Shown in pieces: positions 24,669 to 36,364 of a DNA stretch of 64,000 bases. The position numbers were made by a program, and so were the translations under genes. Source of the DNA: Elmis aenea (lineage: Eukaryota > Arthropoda > Insecta > Coleoptera > Elmidae); the NCBI GenBank assembly GCA_947652605.1, contig OX393579.1, forward strand, positions 38,012,970 through 38,076,969, read 5' to 3'. The notes beneath the pieces are model-generated. The model saw only the letters and a list, made by a program, of their open reading frames with translations, was not told the origin of the DNA and ran no database searches. The stretch's first letter is position 1, and each line of letters opens with the position of its first letter.

Positions 24669-25311
24669 TATATAGATAATATAAAAATTTATAAATAATT
24701 CATTGTTTTGCTTTTAAAGTTTACTGGTAAAGTGATTTTTTAACCCCCATCCCATCTATCGTGAACATTTTAGTTACATTTATCGCTACAGCCCCTCTAT
24801 ACTCTATTGGCAATTCTTAAGATCAGCCACTGCACTTCACGTTGAACATGTTGTATAGTTTAACAATCGATTGACAACCTTTCTTTTACTTTGTTTGTAT
24901 GTTAAACGTGTAACCCTTTCATTCAACCTCACCTAGTGAAACCTATTTAAAGTTGTTTTTAAGTTGTCTAGACAGTGTCAGTTGTAAGAGTCAGCGCAGC
25001 TGAAAATATATGTAATTTAAGTCGTAAAGTTTACAAACTGCCATTTGTCTAATTCAGTTAATTGCTATTATCTAATGCATACTTTACTTTACACCAGGTG
25101 AAAACTTTCCTTTGGGACATTGAATGTCTCGTTTAAAATATGTACAAGCCTTTAATTACGACTATATGATTATAATTTGCTAATACATTCAAACATTTTG
25201 CAAAGTACCTAATAAATACAATAATTTTTTTTACCGACTTACAGTTTCGTTTTCAACTGCATACGTTAAAAATACAAAATAATTTTCCTACAATATATAT
25301 ATATATATACA

Positions 25312-25657
25312 ATAGGCGACAAGTTCTCTATTAAATTATGTGCATTTGTTATCTCTACGATGACGTATGTCAAATCCGCAATAGGCAACTGTTTTTCTTT
25401 AAATTACATAGTATACATTTTTTGTTGATTCGGATAGAGAATTTAATTCTGAATCCGACCATGTGTTAAAAAAGTATGCATACATTAGAAAATTTTCGAG
25501 AAAAATCAGTTGCCTATCGCGGATTTGACATACGTCATCGTAGAGATAACAAATGCACATCATTTAATAGAGAATTTGTCGCCGTTCCCAAAAATATAAG
25601 GTTATTTTCAATAATTAAAAAGTTATAGGGGTGCGACAGTCAAACTGAATCACCCGG
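25312..25657. mobile_element. foldback family F, left arm truncated
   Basis: The right end CTGAATCACCCG and both copies of the ATGACGTATGTCAAATCCG block are present. The left terminus is lost next to an (AT)9 tract at 25292-25309. Confidence 0.75.
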
Positions 25658-26095
25658 TATAGGCACATATAATAAACTTCTCCTAATGTATTATGCGTTC
25701 AGTATACACTGTGACACAAAAATGACGCCCCAAATGACAATTGAGGTACAGTTTTTATAAAAATGTAAAGAAAGAAAAGTTTTTGCCTTACTAGGAAATT
25801 AAACAAATCCGTTTTAGTCTACCACACAAAGGGCGTTCAAAAATCGAAATATACATTTTCGCGTGGTGAACTGCCAGAAATGTACAATTTAGAGAAAAAT
25901 TCCATAAGAAAACGGTTCAAAATCCATTTTTAATTTTACCTGTGCAAAATTTTTGACTGCTTTTTTAATAAACTAATAATTTACTATTATAAAGTAATAA
26001 AAATTTACATATTCTGTAATATAATATTTTGTAACTGGTTGCTGACATCAAAAAGGGTTTTGTACTAGTAACATCAGTAATGCTGTAGTCTCTAA

Positions 26096-26250
26096 ATAAT
26101 ATCTGCAAAAAGTACTTGAAGAGTACTTGAGAAATACTTAAGTACCTTTTGCAAGTACTTGTACTTAAGAATCAGTACTTTTAAAAATAGCGGTACTGGT
26201 ACCTGAAATCCAAGTACTTCTCGTAAGTACTTAAGACTTGAATAATTTTT
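26096..26250. repeat. cluster of AAGTACTTG motifs
   Basis: About ten copies of AGTACTT or its overlap with complement in 150 bp, a palindromic core that makes this a highly structured stretch. Probably a degraded miniature element. Confidence 0.6.
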
Positions 26251-26258
26251 GGCCAGTA

Positions 26259-27159
26259 GGGGAGACCAGAGCTAGTTGTCACAAAATTTAGGTTTTATTT
26301 TTTTAAGTCTTATTTTCATAATTTAAGATCAGTTTTTTTTTTTCTGTTGCATACCCACATGTGTCGTGCTTTATATTCTGAATAGTTGTTAGAGCAACAT
26401 CGAGTGACATGTTCAAAAAAAAAATTCACCGCGCGCAAGCAAAGTGTGACAACATACCCCGAAGCGGGATAGTTGTCATGGGTCAAATAAATGTAGTAAA
26501 TGATTAATGAAAAAAAAAATTGAATGGCAATTTGTGAGAAAAACTCAAATATAAATTCTAACGATAAAAATAGAAAAACAATACAAACAATCGAAATACA
26601 TAGAAATAATTTTAATGCAGATCAAACACATGAAACCCGCCTAGATATTATCATCTGAATCACAGTTGTGCCATATTCGTGCTCCGCAGGTGTTTTTGTT
26701 TTTCTTTTATATGTTCTGACCATGTGTACAGAAGAACATCTTGAGTAATTTTTATGCGTTGGGGCAAGTTTTCGCTAGTGACAACTTGCCCCGCCAACAA
26801 TGTGACAACATGCCCCGAGGCCACTTTAATGATAAAAATCAAGCTATTTGTAAAAAAACATCCTATAATAATTATATGAACTTTTAGCTGAAAGGTGTAG
26901 CTTTGATAATGTCATAATAGTATTCACTTTAAATCCAATCTCAATCGTCTAGAGAACCACAAAAATGACCAATAAAATTTACTTTATTGTACGTCAAACA
27001 AATAAAAATGAATGGCTTACGTACAATTTATGTGACAGGCGCCAAACTCATATGACAGAAGAAAACTAGATTCAGCGCTTACGTAGATATGTTGAACATA
27101 TGATAATAATGTGTTCCAGAGTTGTTATAGCGATTGTGACAACTAGCCCCGGTCTCCTC
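26259..27159. mobile_element. TA-flanked element with GGGGAGACC...AGCTAGTTGTCACA ends
   Basis: Left GGGGAGACCAGAGCTAGTTG and right CAACTAGCCCCGGTCTCC are inverted. ACAACATGCCCCG/GGGGCAAGTTGTC motifs recur inside. It resembles the element at 38443 in length and end style. Confidence 0.7.
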
Positions 27160-27379
27160 TTCTTGCTCAGCTCTGACCATACCCCATACCTATACTTTAC
27201 AGACCCCCCAATTTTAATAACACATTAAATATGTACATGGTGTATGCTTTATTTTAGGTTTGTAATTTAAATGCAATAAAAAGAGGCAAAACAACACCAA
27301 TAAACACGTGGAACACCGGAATTTTTATGTGAAAACCAATAGTTCTGCAGAACCCACGTTGGGAAACACTGCTTTAAAG

Positions 27380-27834
27380 CAGGGATGGAAAACGTAATGT
27401 AACGATACCCGATAACGATTCAATTATAATTTCTAATACAAATTATATTTTGATAACATTATATAACGTTATAATAACCAATAACGGCTCATTAAAAGTT
27501 ATTTTGTATCATTCTCTATAAATTAAATTTCAATATAGCGTTCTTATATTTTCAGAAGAAGATATATTTTGTTTGTATTTTAAAAATGAAAATAAAAATA
27601 AAAGATCTTAACGTAATTTTTTACCATTTTAAAAATTTTCATTTTTCAGATCCCAAAAATAATTTCAGAGACAAATAAAAATTATTTTTATAACGTTATA
27701 TATCATTATTCGCATAACGTTATAAAACATTATGATTCATTTTTTTAATGTTATTTATAACGTTATGTAACGAAAAAAAAATATATATAACGTTATACGA
27801 TAACGTAATGATTTAAAACGTTATTCCATCCCTG
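27380..27834. mobile_element. hAT miniature rich in ATAACGTTAT
   Basis: Ends CAGGGATGGAAAACG and CGTTATTCCATCCCTG. The flanks CTTTAAAG and CTTTAGAA agree at 6 of 8. TATAACGTTATA palindromes are frequent. A right-end scrap of the family is at about 45888-45938. Confidence 0.75.
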
Positions 27835-28073
27835 CTTTAGAATAACATCAAGTTTTGACTGTTTACTATAACAATATAAAATAATGAATGTTTTTCAAAA
27901 TTAAATAATTCCTTATATTTACTTTTATAATATGATAATGATAATAATGTATTATTTGTATTTATGACCAATATGGATTTATTGTTATTATTTATCCAGT
28001 ATACTACACATAGTTCACTATAAACTGTGAGCCAAAAAGTGCTTGTATGTTTCATGCACTTTAAATGGTTATA

Positions 28074-28854
28074 CAGTGTGACCCATTTTAAAGCGGATCA
28101 CCCCTATAAAATGTTTATTTATGGTCCGATTTTCATGAACTTTTTTTTAAACGATAAAGCATCAAAAACTGTACTTTGACACCCTATTTTAAAATTCAGT
28201 TTACACTCACAAAGCCTATGATTTTTTTTTTATGTCAAAATTGGCAAAATATGTTAATCGATTTTTTGATCTACAATCTGACTACACCACTGGATTCAGG
28301 ATGCCCTCAAATGGTTTCTACCAAATTTCATGAAAAAGTATTTATTATTAAGAGATTAATTATTAATTCAATATTTGTGATTAAATTGGCAACGCAGTGT
28401 TCTATGCTATGTAAAAAACAAAAGTTAGAGTTGGCATAAAAAAAAATTATTTGACGTAAGATCTTTTAAATAAGCAACAATATATTCGTATCAGTATTAA
28501 AATCACAACTTTGATTGAATTTTCGATGGGTGAACAACTACATTTACAAATAAAAAATTGAAAAATACAAAAAAAAAATAATATTATTTAATGAAATTTG
28601 GTACACACCCATTTAAGGGCATCCTAAATCTAGTGGTGTAGTCAGATTTTAGATTAAAAAATCGCTAAACAAATTTTGCCAGTTTTGACATTGAAAAAAA
28701 AAACTATAGTAGGCTTGGTGAGTGTAAACTAAATTTTAAACTAGGGAGCCTAAGTACAGTTTTTGATGCTTTATCTTTTAAAAAAAAGTTCATGAAAATC
28801 GGACCATAAGTAAACTTTTTATCGGGGTGATCCGCTTTAAAATGGGTCACACTG
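28074..28854. mobile_element. TA-flanked foldback with CAGTGTGACCCATTTTAAAG ends
   Basis: Arms of about 250 bp are inverted, TA at both ends. The arm sequence includes GGTCCGATTTTCATGAAC. No coding. Confidence 0.88.
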
Positions 28855-29422
28855 TATATTGCTTTTTGTCATCAATAAAATTCTTCTTTAATTTTTTTTA
28901 CTGTATTAGCGTTTTAGATCATTAAGATATGGCTTTATTAATATGTTTTATATTTGTTTTAAAGTTTATATTAGGCAGAATTAATAAAATAAATGGTCAA
29001 AATATTATCTTAAACTCATAAACTATATATTTTAGTAACAGATTTTATTTAAACTGTGATAAACTAAGCTTTTATGGGGCCCTTTATATATAAAATTTTA
29101 CATTTCTACTAACTTTATATTTCACTGATGCATAAACATTTTCAATATGTAACAAATATACGTATAAGTACACAAAATAAAATAATGTAACAATAAAAGT
29201 AAGTATATAAAAAGCTAGCACAAGACAGTAAGACGTGGGAGAAAGTCAGTACAAAACAACTTAACAGTCCTACTCCTACTACACCTGACAGTAGAAGGAC
29301 TTACGACCAAATAAATAATGAAACAAACAAATATCATATACTGGGTGTAACTGAAATCAGGCTCACCCCCTTTTTTTCTTTCGTTTTGATTTTAGATAGG
29401 GTTGCCAAAAATCCTGATTATA

Positions 29423-30046
29423 CAGGGTGTGTAAAAATTGGCGGAAGCGCTACACGTGGCGATGTTCTTCGTAAAATTCCAAGTCGAAAATCTTAATACG
29501 AAAATGTTGTACCATGCTTGCTGTGTCTGCAAGAGGTGCTCAAAGTTTTGACATTTAGTCCTTTAATAAGCATTAATAGTTACTACTTGCAAATGAAAAA
29601 GCTGCAATTTGGAATAAAAATAAATTTCGAATAGTATTTTTTCCTGGATATTGTGTTCTTCCTTTCAAAAATTGGTGTTGAAAATATGTAAATCACTGAT
29701 TTCAATGAAAATAATACAATGGCAACATTGTCGTTAGCTGTCATCTCTGTTTTTCTCGTAATTATTTCTAGTTTGTGTTTTACGATACCCAAAAGTTGGC
29801 AGCTATGTTTACGAACTAAATGCTTTCAGTTCGAACAAAAATTGTAAATACCTAAGTAAAAATTGCTGATAAAAAAATGTCCAAACGCAAATCAATGTAT
29901 GCAATATTGCCAATTTTTTTTTTCTTTGAATGGTTCCTGAGGCCATAGAAAGCATGGTACAACATTTTTGTATCAAGATTTTCGACTTAGAATTTTACGA
30001 AGAATATCGTCACGTGTAGCGCTTCCGCCAATTTATACACACCCTG
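29423..30046. mobile_element. TA-flanked foldback with CAGGGTGTGTAAAAATTGGC ends
   Basis: Arms of about 130 bp (GCGGAAGCGCTACACGTG and onward) are inverted, TA at both ends. Non-coding. Confidence 0.88.
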
Positions 30047-30505
30047 TATAAAGAGAACAATTCAAATCAAAAAGGAGAACATTATGGAATTAATTGAATT
30101 AAACACATTAAGAAAAAATAGATTATTCTTATATATTATTTCCAAATATACAAAAATCAATAATATTATTTACTTATATATTCATAAATATCATATAAAA
30201 CACAGAAAATTAGTTTCTTCGGCTGGGGAGATCACGTACTAATAAACTAACATAACATAAATCATAAATTATCCTTCTACCCAATAAAATCGGTTATTTA
30301 GTTTCCTTTCCATATTATTAATATAAGAGAAATTTTTTTATTAGAATCTTTTGGTTCTTTGAGAAACATTTTTTTTTAAATTAAATTTAATTTATTTAAA
30401 TTATAAATGTTTCATATTTTTTTTGAGTTTGAAACTTTTGTTAGAAAATTTTAATTATTTTTAATTTCATCATAAAAATTATTACAAGAAACATTCTTGT
30501 AATTA

Positions 30506-30636
30506 TATGTCAGTTACAATTGATTTGACTGTTGATACAATCAACCTATTCCGTTCTTTCGTCCATTGTGCCCTGATCATTGATAAAATTCTTTCAACGT
30601 CAGCATTATGAACCGGAATCGCCAAAATATTGGTGC
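30506..30636 (-). pseudogene. hAT transposase dimerisation-domain remnant
   Basis: The minus strand reads ILAIPVHNADVERILSMIRA followed by QWTKERNRLIVSTVKSI, the C-terminal dimerisation motif of hAT-family transposases and their domesticated relatives. Upstream sequence to about 31150 may be more of the same gene (IKSWTQQFKEL) but is full of stops. Confidence 0.75.
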
Positions 30637-31239
30637 AATTTTAACAATTCTGAATGGAAATCAGTATTATTTGAATTTTTAAAATATTATTGCCACTTCA
30701 AATTTGTGCTCATTATTTTAAATTCTGAATATTCAAAATTTCCCTAGCAAAACTGTTTTAAATTACAAAATTGATCAATATATTTTGTCGTCAATATAAT
30801 TATTAAGTTTTGATTTGATATTTAGGTTGACATAAATTATTGAATTTTGCACATCTTCCCACTCAGGATGTTCGACAGCGACATCTACTTGAAAACATTT
30901 AATTCTTTAAATTGTTGAGTCCATGATTTAATAAATCTACTGGTTTTTGATTTGATAGCAACAAAAATAACATTATTCTTAAAATTACTCTAACCTTGTT
31001 CATAACCATTTTTATTTAAATTTTGGAGAATACAATCAACTTTAAGAGGCAAAAAGCTATGTTCAATCCGTTGTTCAAAAATTATAATTAACGATTCCAA
31101 AATATTTATAGTTTCCAGAATTAAATTTGTTTCAATTTCTAGAGCACTAAATAATGAGACAGTTTACAGCTTTAAGTTTAAGTTCTAATATTTAATGAAA
31201 TTTAGTAAACATTCTCATTTCAAAATGGAGAAACCGAAA

Positions 31240-31970
31240 AATGTGAACAAAAGTGAACATTTTTGCATAAAAAAATAATTGTATGCCAAATAAGGATTAA
31301 ATACACATTTTAGAGAAATTTATTACTTAACCAAAGAAAATATTCCAAAAATATTTGCTAATAAATAAACAATGTTAATGCATTCCTAACATATTTATTA
31401 ATAACAATTTTTTTAATTAAATCCCTTAAATAGTAATTTCATGCGGTTTACGAACGTGCTTCCAAGGAAAAAGGGACAAAGACAATTATTTACCATGCCG
31501 ATTAGGATTTGTTTTGAACAAAATATTTGTTTTTGCCATTTTTAACAACAATTGTTTCAAAAATGTGCCAAGTGTTATACATTGTCGAATTCAGAAAAAA
31601 ATGCTCTACAAATTGGCGTTAAAATCAGATATAGCGTCCATAAGAAAAAATTGACCTGATGATGGTTTTAAACAAACGAAACGTCGCATGGAAAATATAA
31701 TTGGGGATTCTGATTCCTTGCAAAAAGTGACCATGAAAAAGTTTTCACAGAAATAAAATTCGACATCAAATGAAAAAGTTACGGGCAAAAAACAAAAATC
31801 CACTTTTTTACTTTTTTCCCTACATGTCAAAAACTAAAAGAGCTAGATAAGTTCTGTTTGCTTCAAATTATTAAGCACCTGAATATACACCTTTGCCCTA
31901 ATTTAAACGAAGTCGTAACTCTTACCGTTTACGAGATCCCCATAGTGGCCCTCGAAAAACGAGAACCTTG
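31240..31970 (+). repeat. foldback family A, right half only
   Basis: From the central block through the right arm to GAGAACCTTG. It contains CTGATGATGGTTTTAAACAAACGAAACGTC-type sequence at about 31655-31685, in which GTTT/AAAC can pair. The right neighbour is a LINE fragment. Confidence 0.8.
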
Positions 31971-31979
31971 TATATTCTT

Positions 31980-32200
31980 CTTAATTGGTGCCTCTTCTAA
32001 CTTTCGATGTCGAGGTATTCTTTTCTATTTCTGTGTTAAAATTCTCCACTCCTGCCTATCGTTAGCTAATTGTGGCACATCTCTCCAGCTGACTCCTTTT
32101 CCTTCTAGTTTCTGCCTCACTTCTTTTTACCATTTTATTCTTTGTCTTCCTCTATTTCTTTTTCCCTCTATTTGCATTTTCTATCCTATTTTCACGTATC
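31980..32200 (-). pseudogene. LINE reverse transcriptase C-terminal fragment
   Basis: The minus strand reads RGRQRIKW, KGVSWRDVPQLANDRQEW and IPRHRKLEEAPIKK, the same family as the end of the LINE at 39540-39690 ([24 protein letters not shown]). Very short and truncated. Confidence 0.75.
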
Positions 32201-32379
32201 AACAAATATATAGAGCTATATATGTAATTTTAAAAATCTAAAAAATTCTCTTTCATGTAAGTCATGGCCAACTAGGGTTTCAATTTAAAACAATATAAAT
32301 CTTCAATCTTAAAAGTCAAGGTTGCTAAAAACATTTTAATTTTGTTTTTAAATTAATCATAAACAGTTGTATAAAAAAC

Positions 32380-32625
32380 CTTCATACATTTTGTTCCATT
32401 TTAATAAGTAAAGAAGATATAGTAAATTTTTAAAAATGATGAAATTTCATTTTTCGGTTGCAGTGCAGAAATGGAAAGCGATATAAAAATCTGATTACAT
32501 AGGCGTTCTTTTCTCAAAAAAATAGCTGAAAAGACTGATATCAGATTTTCGTTAACTATTACAGTAACCGAGATATGCCGTAAAACATTCGAATTTGGTC
32601 CACCCTGCTGTATCCTGTATACATA
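32380..32625. repeat. single arm of a CAGGGTGGAC foldback family
   Basis: ACCGAGATAT..CGTAAAACATTCGAATT..GTCCACCCTG, matching in inverse orientation the arm at 62608-62830. No partner arm is nearby. Confidence 0.7.
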
Positions 32626-32629
32626 ATAA

Positions 32630-34500
32630 TTGTAGGCAAATGAAAGTGCAAATTCGCAAATTCCTGTTAATTTTTTTCTCGATAAAAGTACAGCATAGTG
32701 TTTCGTCTTAAAAACATAAATAATTAATGGTAACCTTCTGTATTTGTTTATTCAGTTTCATCAAAAATTATACTGATGTGGTATAGAAATTAAAAACTAA
32801 GCAATTTTAAGCAACATTTTTTATTTAAACATGCGGTAAAGTGACATACATACAATAGATAACAATATTTTGTACATAAAGAGAAGAAATACCTAGCTTT
32901 TAACAAAATTAAAAGAAATGTCTGAAAATAGATATAATTAATATTATTATATTAATGTCTTTTACTTAACTAAACCATACATTATTAATGGGGCATGATG
33001 TAAATAGATAAGGAATGTAATTAACGTATAAAGCCATAAGTCCAACTATTATTACATAAATAGTAACATTCCCACGTAAACTAGTTTATAAAGAAAATGT
33101 AATATATGCTCAAACTTTTGGGGAAATTACAAAGCGACTAGAAATATTAAAATACAGTGGTGTGCAGTTGATACTTGTGAAGTCATTCTCTGCTCATGTC
33201 TGTATGTCAGAAATTTTTGAATGTTTGCACTCTTTGTTACACGTTTAAATATAAGCAGGACCAATTAACTTAGAGAGTTCATCATTTAAGTACAACCACT
33301 AAAGGGTTCTTGCTTAATACACGACATTAAGATTCAGTTAAATTCGAAACGTTAATAGTTAAGAATATATTTTTTTTAAATCTTAAGAATTAAACGTCTG
33401 AATTTTTGTGCATCAGAATTATTTCACATATTTATGTGATAAACTAGTGCTATTCCTTTTTTATGTGATCCTTTATTATGAACATTCAGTGGTCATCTTT
33501 ATTTTAACTTTCGTATGAATTGCATCTATTTACAGAAATGGATGACATTGATTTTTTTTTCAGTAATATATTACTAGAAGAACAAAAATGTCATAACTGT
33601 ATCTACACCAACAAAAATAACTTATGTGATGAGTTGGCCATGAATGTTACTGTTTTTTTTTTACACACCAAGCAAAAGCCTCTTACCATCAACAGTGACA
33701 CCTCTCAGTTATTTAAATTAGATTATGGGAATCTCTATTTACGCAGAAAAATATTTTTGTTGGTATAGGCATAGGCAATGCTTTTACAAGTGATACATCA
33801 TTGAAAAGAAAAAGAAACAAATGCTGTCTATTAAAGTGAATATTGAAAATGTTCCCCATAAAAAAATTAAAAGTGAAATGTCATTTCTTCACAACTAAGT
33901 GTGCAATAGAAAAACTGATATCCTCAGTTTATTTGACATGTAAAACAATTACAATTCACATAAATTCAGAATTCTATCTTTGAGACTAGAAAAAAATGTA
34001 AATAGAATTTTAAAAATCCTAAACTATATTTTGCTTCTATCTAATATTAAGTTTTAAAACATCTGAACATCACTACAATATGATCTTTGTTACATGTATA
34101 CTTTTGCTAATTTAATCAAATCTCTTTCTCTTATACTAAGATCCCAATAGTGGCCTGAATCAAGTGGTGCAACGTATACAATTGCATGAATGCAGTCACG
34201 TAATCAATGTGTAAACGTAAAATTTTAAGCGGACAAATTACTTTTTCTATTTCGCTCCCCAAACTTGTAGTGTTTTTTTTCCAAGACCTCTAGGCACGTG
34301 CTGTGCACTTGAATCACAAGTTTTGTATTAAATTACACTATAGAGTCCTGCAGAAAGTCAACTCTATATTAAATCAGGCTTGGAAATATGGCAGGTTGCA
34401 TAAATTATGAAGTTAACTATTTTTATCTCTATTTGATCTAGTTATAACTGTTTAAACTGAACTTTACAATTTGCTTTTTGCAAGGATAAGATAGTTAAGC
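32630..34500. other. AT-rich intergenic DNA downstream of OCRL, nothing recognised
   Basis: A chance frame at 33520-33768 shows no recognisable domain and no splice support. No repeat ends were seen. The OCRL poly(A) site is probably between here and 36109 but no convincing signal was found. Confidence 0.5.
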
Positions 34501-34508
34501 ATTGTAGC

Positions 34509-34931
34509 TAGGGTTGCCAACCGTCCCGAATCAGCTGAGATTGACCAGGAGTGGAAGTCCGTGTCCAGGATCCCGGTTGACATCAAAATGTCCCGGAATT
34601 TTAAAAAACGCCGCTAACCAATACCATCATCACTTTTTAAAATAGCTTTTTTTTTACCACATACGACTCTGCATCCCCAAAAAATTGTTTATTTTATTTT
34701 GTGTAACTTAGCCAGCAATGTCTACCCAAAAGGAGATTTTAGTCATATGAATCGTATATGGTCGGATTGGTACAGATTGTACTTGAAAGTCAGATTAAAT
34801 ATTTTTTAATTTTAAAGGTAGACTTGGGAAAGAATTTATAAAAATGTAGCAGATTGAGAAAAAATATTACAGGAATATTGAAATATTATAAGACTATTGT
34901 GAAATAGTCTCAGAAATAGTTGGCAACCCTA
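34509..34931. mobile_element. hAT-type miniature with TAGGGTTGCCAAC ends
   Basis: TAGGGTTGCCAACCGTCCC and GTTGGCAACCCTA are inverted. The flanks ATTGTAGC and ATTGTAGT match at 7 of 8. Confidence 0.8.
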
Positions 34932-35403
34932 ATTGTAGTTTTGTTGCGGACACTTCAATTAGTTGTTGAAAAATGTTTAATATTCTACATTGTACACTCT
35001 GTCATGAAACTGCAGCATACCACTGTTAAATTAACAAAAACTTAAAAATAAAATTCAAAAGTTAAAAGCATCATTTACTTTGGAATTTTAAGCACTCGCA
35101 AATCATTTAAAACAAAATATATAATTAAAGTTTTAAAGGATAATTTATAAGCATAAGATTTTCCGCAAAAATAAACTTACCGAATTTTCTACAGCTTAAA
35201 ATATACCAAGCTCTATATTTTTTTACTTCAGTATTGTTAGAGCTTGAAGTTTGTACTAAACCTCTAAGTACACAAATACTAATTATATTTGCTGCTGATT
35301 ATAACCGTTCTTAAATATTGCATTGACATAAATAATTGTTTTGGCTGTTGTCTGCAATAATTAATGATATTAAATAATTTGAAATTACGTGCTATTACTA
35401 CAC

Positions 35404-35944
35404 CAGTGGTTCTCAAACTTTTTGTCTACATCCTCAACAATAGTAGTACCTGTGCTTAACACACTAGCAAATCTTGGCAAACAAGAGATTTGTTTCAGCA
35501 GTTGATTTTGTACTAATACATGAACTAGTTTATGCTCATGCGTCAATTATGGACTAGTAAAATGTATTAGCCACTGCTGGAAAGTCTTAATGACATGCTA
35601 AACTGTAAATGACATTAGTGTCTATTGGGTTCATTAAAATTTAAGCGTTTCAAGTATAAACATCTTAAAAAGCAGTAGTAACAACACAAAGGATTGAGCG
35701 GGTGATGTTTAGCTACAAAAAGCCACGTTAGTTGTTTTTTCCAGCGATATTTCTTCCTTTCGTTGTTGTACTGTTTTCACTGTCCACAAACTAATTCATA
35801 AAATTGATCTGATTACTGCTGGAACAGCCGATTAACCGTCTGATGAACTATAACGGGCTGTGCTGGAATGCAATATCGACACTGCACAAACTCTAATCGT
35901 GCTGGAACAAACTGTAAATACGACTCTGGGTTTGAGAACCTCTG
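35404..35944. mobile_element. hAT miniature with CAGTGGTTCTCAAAC ends
   Basis: CAGTGGTTCTCAAAC and GTTTGAGAACCTCTG are inverted. The flanks TACTACAC/TACCAATA match only partly. The motif CTGGAACA recurs near the right end. Confidence 0.75.
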
Positions 35945-36109
35945 TACCAATAAAAGCCAAGTTTAACATTTACATTAAACTTCATCAAGTTATGCAACAA
36001 TGTTAAATTAAATGTACTAAAATGTATTTCACTGGTACCAATACAAACTTATGTCATAAAACATATAAACTAAAATACTGCTTGTTATTTTATAAATAAA
36101 AATGCCGTT

Positions 36110-36364
36110 TTAATTATTTTTGTTTGGGATAATTAATGAGCTCTGATCGTTAATTAAAAAGTGATACACAAAACTGGCCTTTGCTCGATTAGCTTGAGGT
36201 CTAGAGTTACGGATGGGATCTCGAAGTAATATATCTCCAAAGATTGTCGCTATAGTTTTCGTATCAGTGCCATTCTCACTTGAAGAACGTAATAATTCTT
36301 GTAAAAACATACAAATGTACAAAAATATGTTTCGTTCTAAAGATGGCAACTGCTGTAGTATAAT
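36110..36364 (-). CDS. Ocrl: OCRL last exon, RhoGAP-like domain C-terminus and stop
   Basis: 255 nt including the TAA stop, from acceptor TTTTTCAG. It encodes [36 protein letters not shown] and GDILLRDP, matching human QVISQLPRCHRNVFRYL and TLFTSLLLRPP, and ends in an asparagine/lysine-rich tail. It is separated from the previous exon by a 6377-bp intron that contains a LINE, several hAT miniatures and one palindromic foldback. Confidence 0.95.
   Translation of the reverse strand: MILQQLPSLERNIFLYICMFLQELLRSSSENGTDTKTIATIFGDILLRDPIRNSRPQANRAKASFVYHFLINDQSSLIIPNKNN

Noticed and set aside
33520..33768. 82-residue frame starting MHLFTEMDDIDFF downstream of OCRL
   Set aside because: AT-rich chance composition, poly-T-encoded phenylalanines, no homology or splice context recognised.
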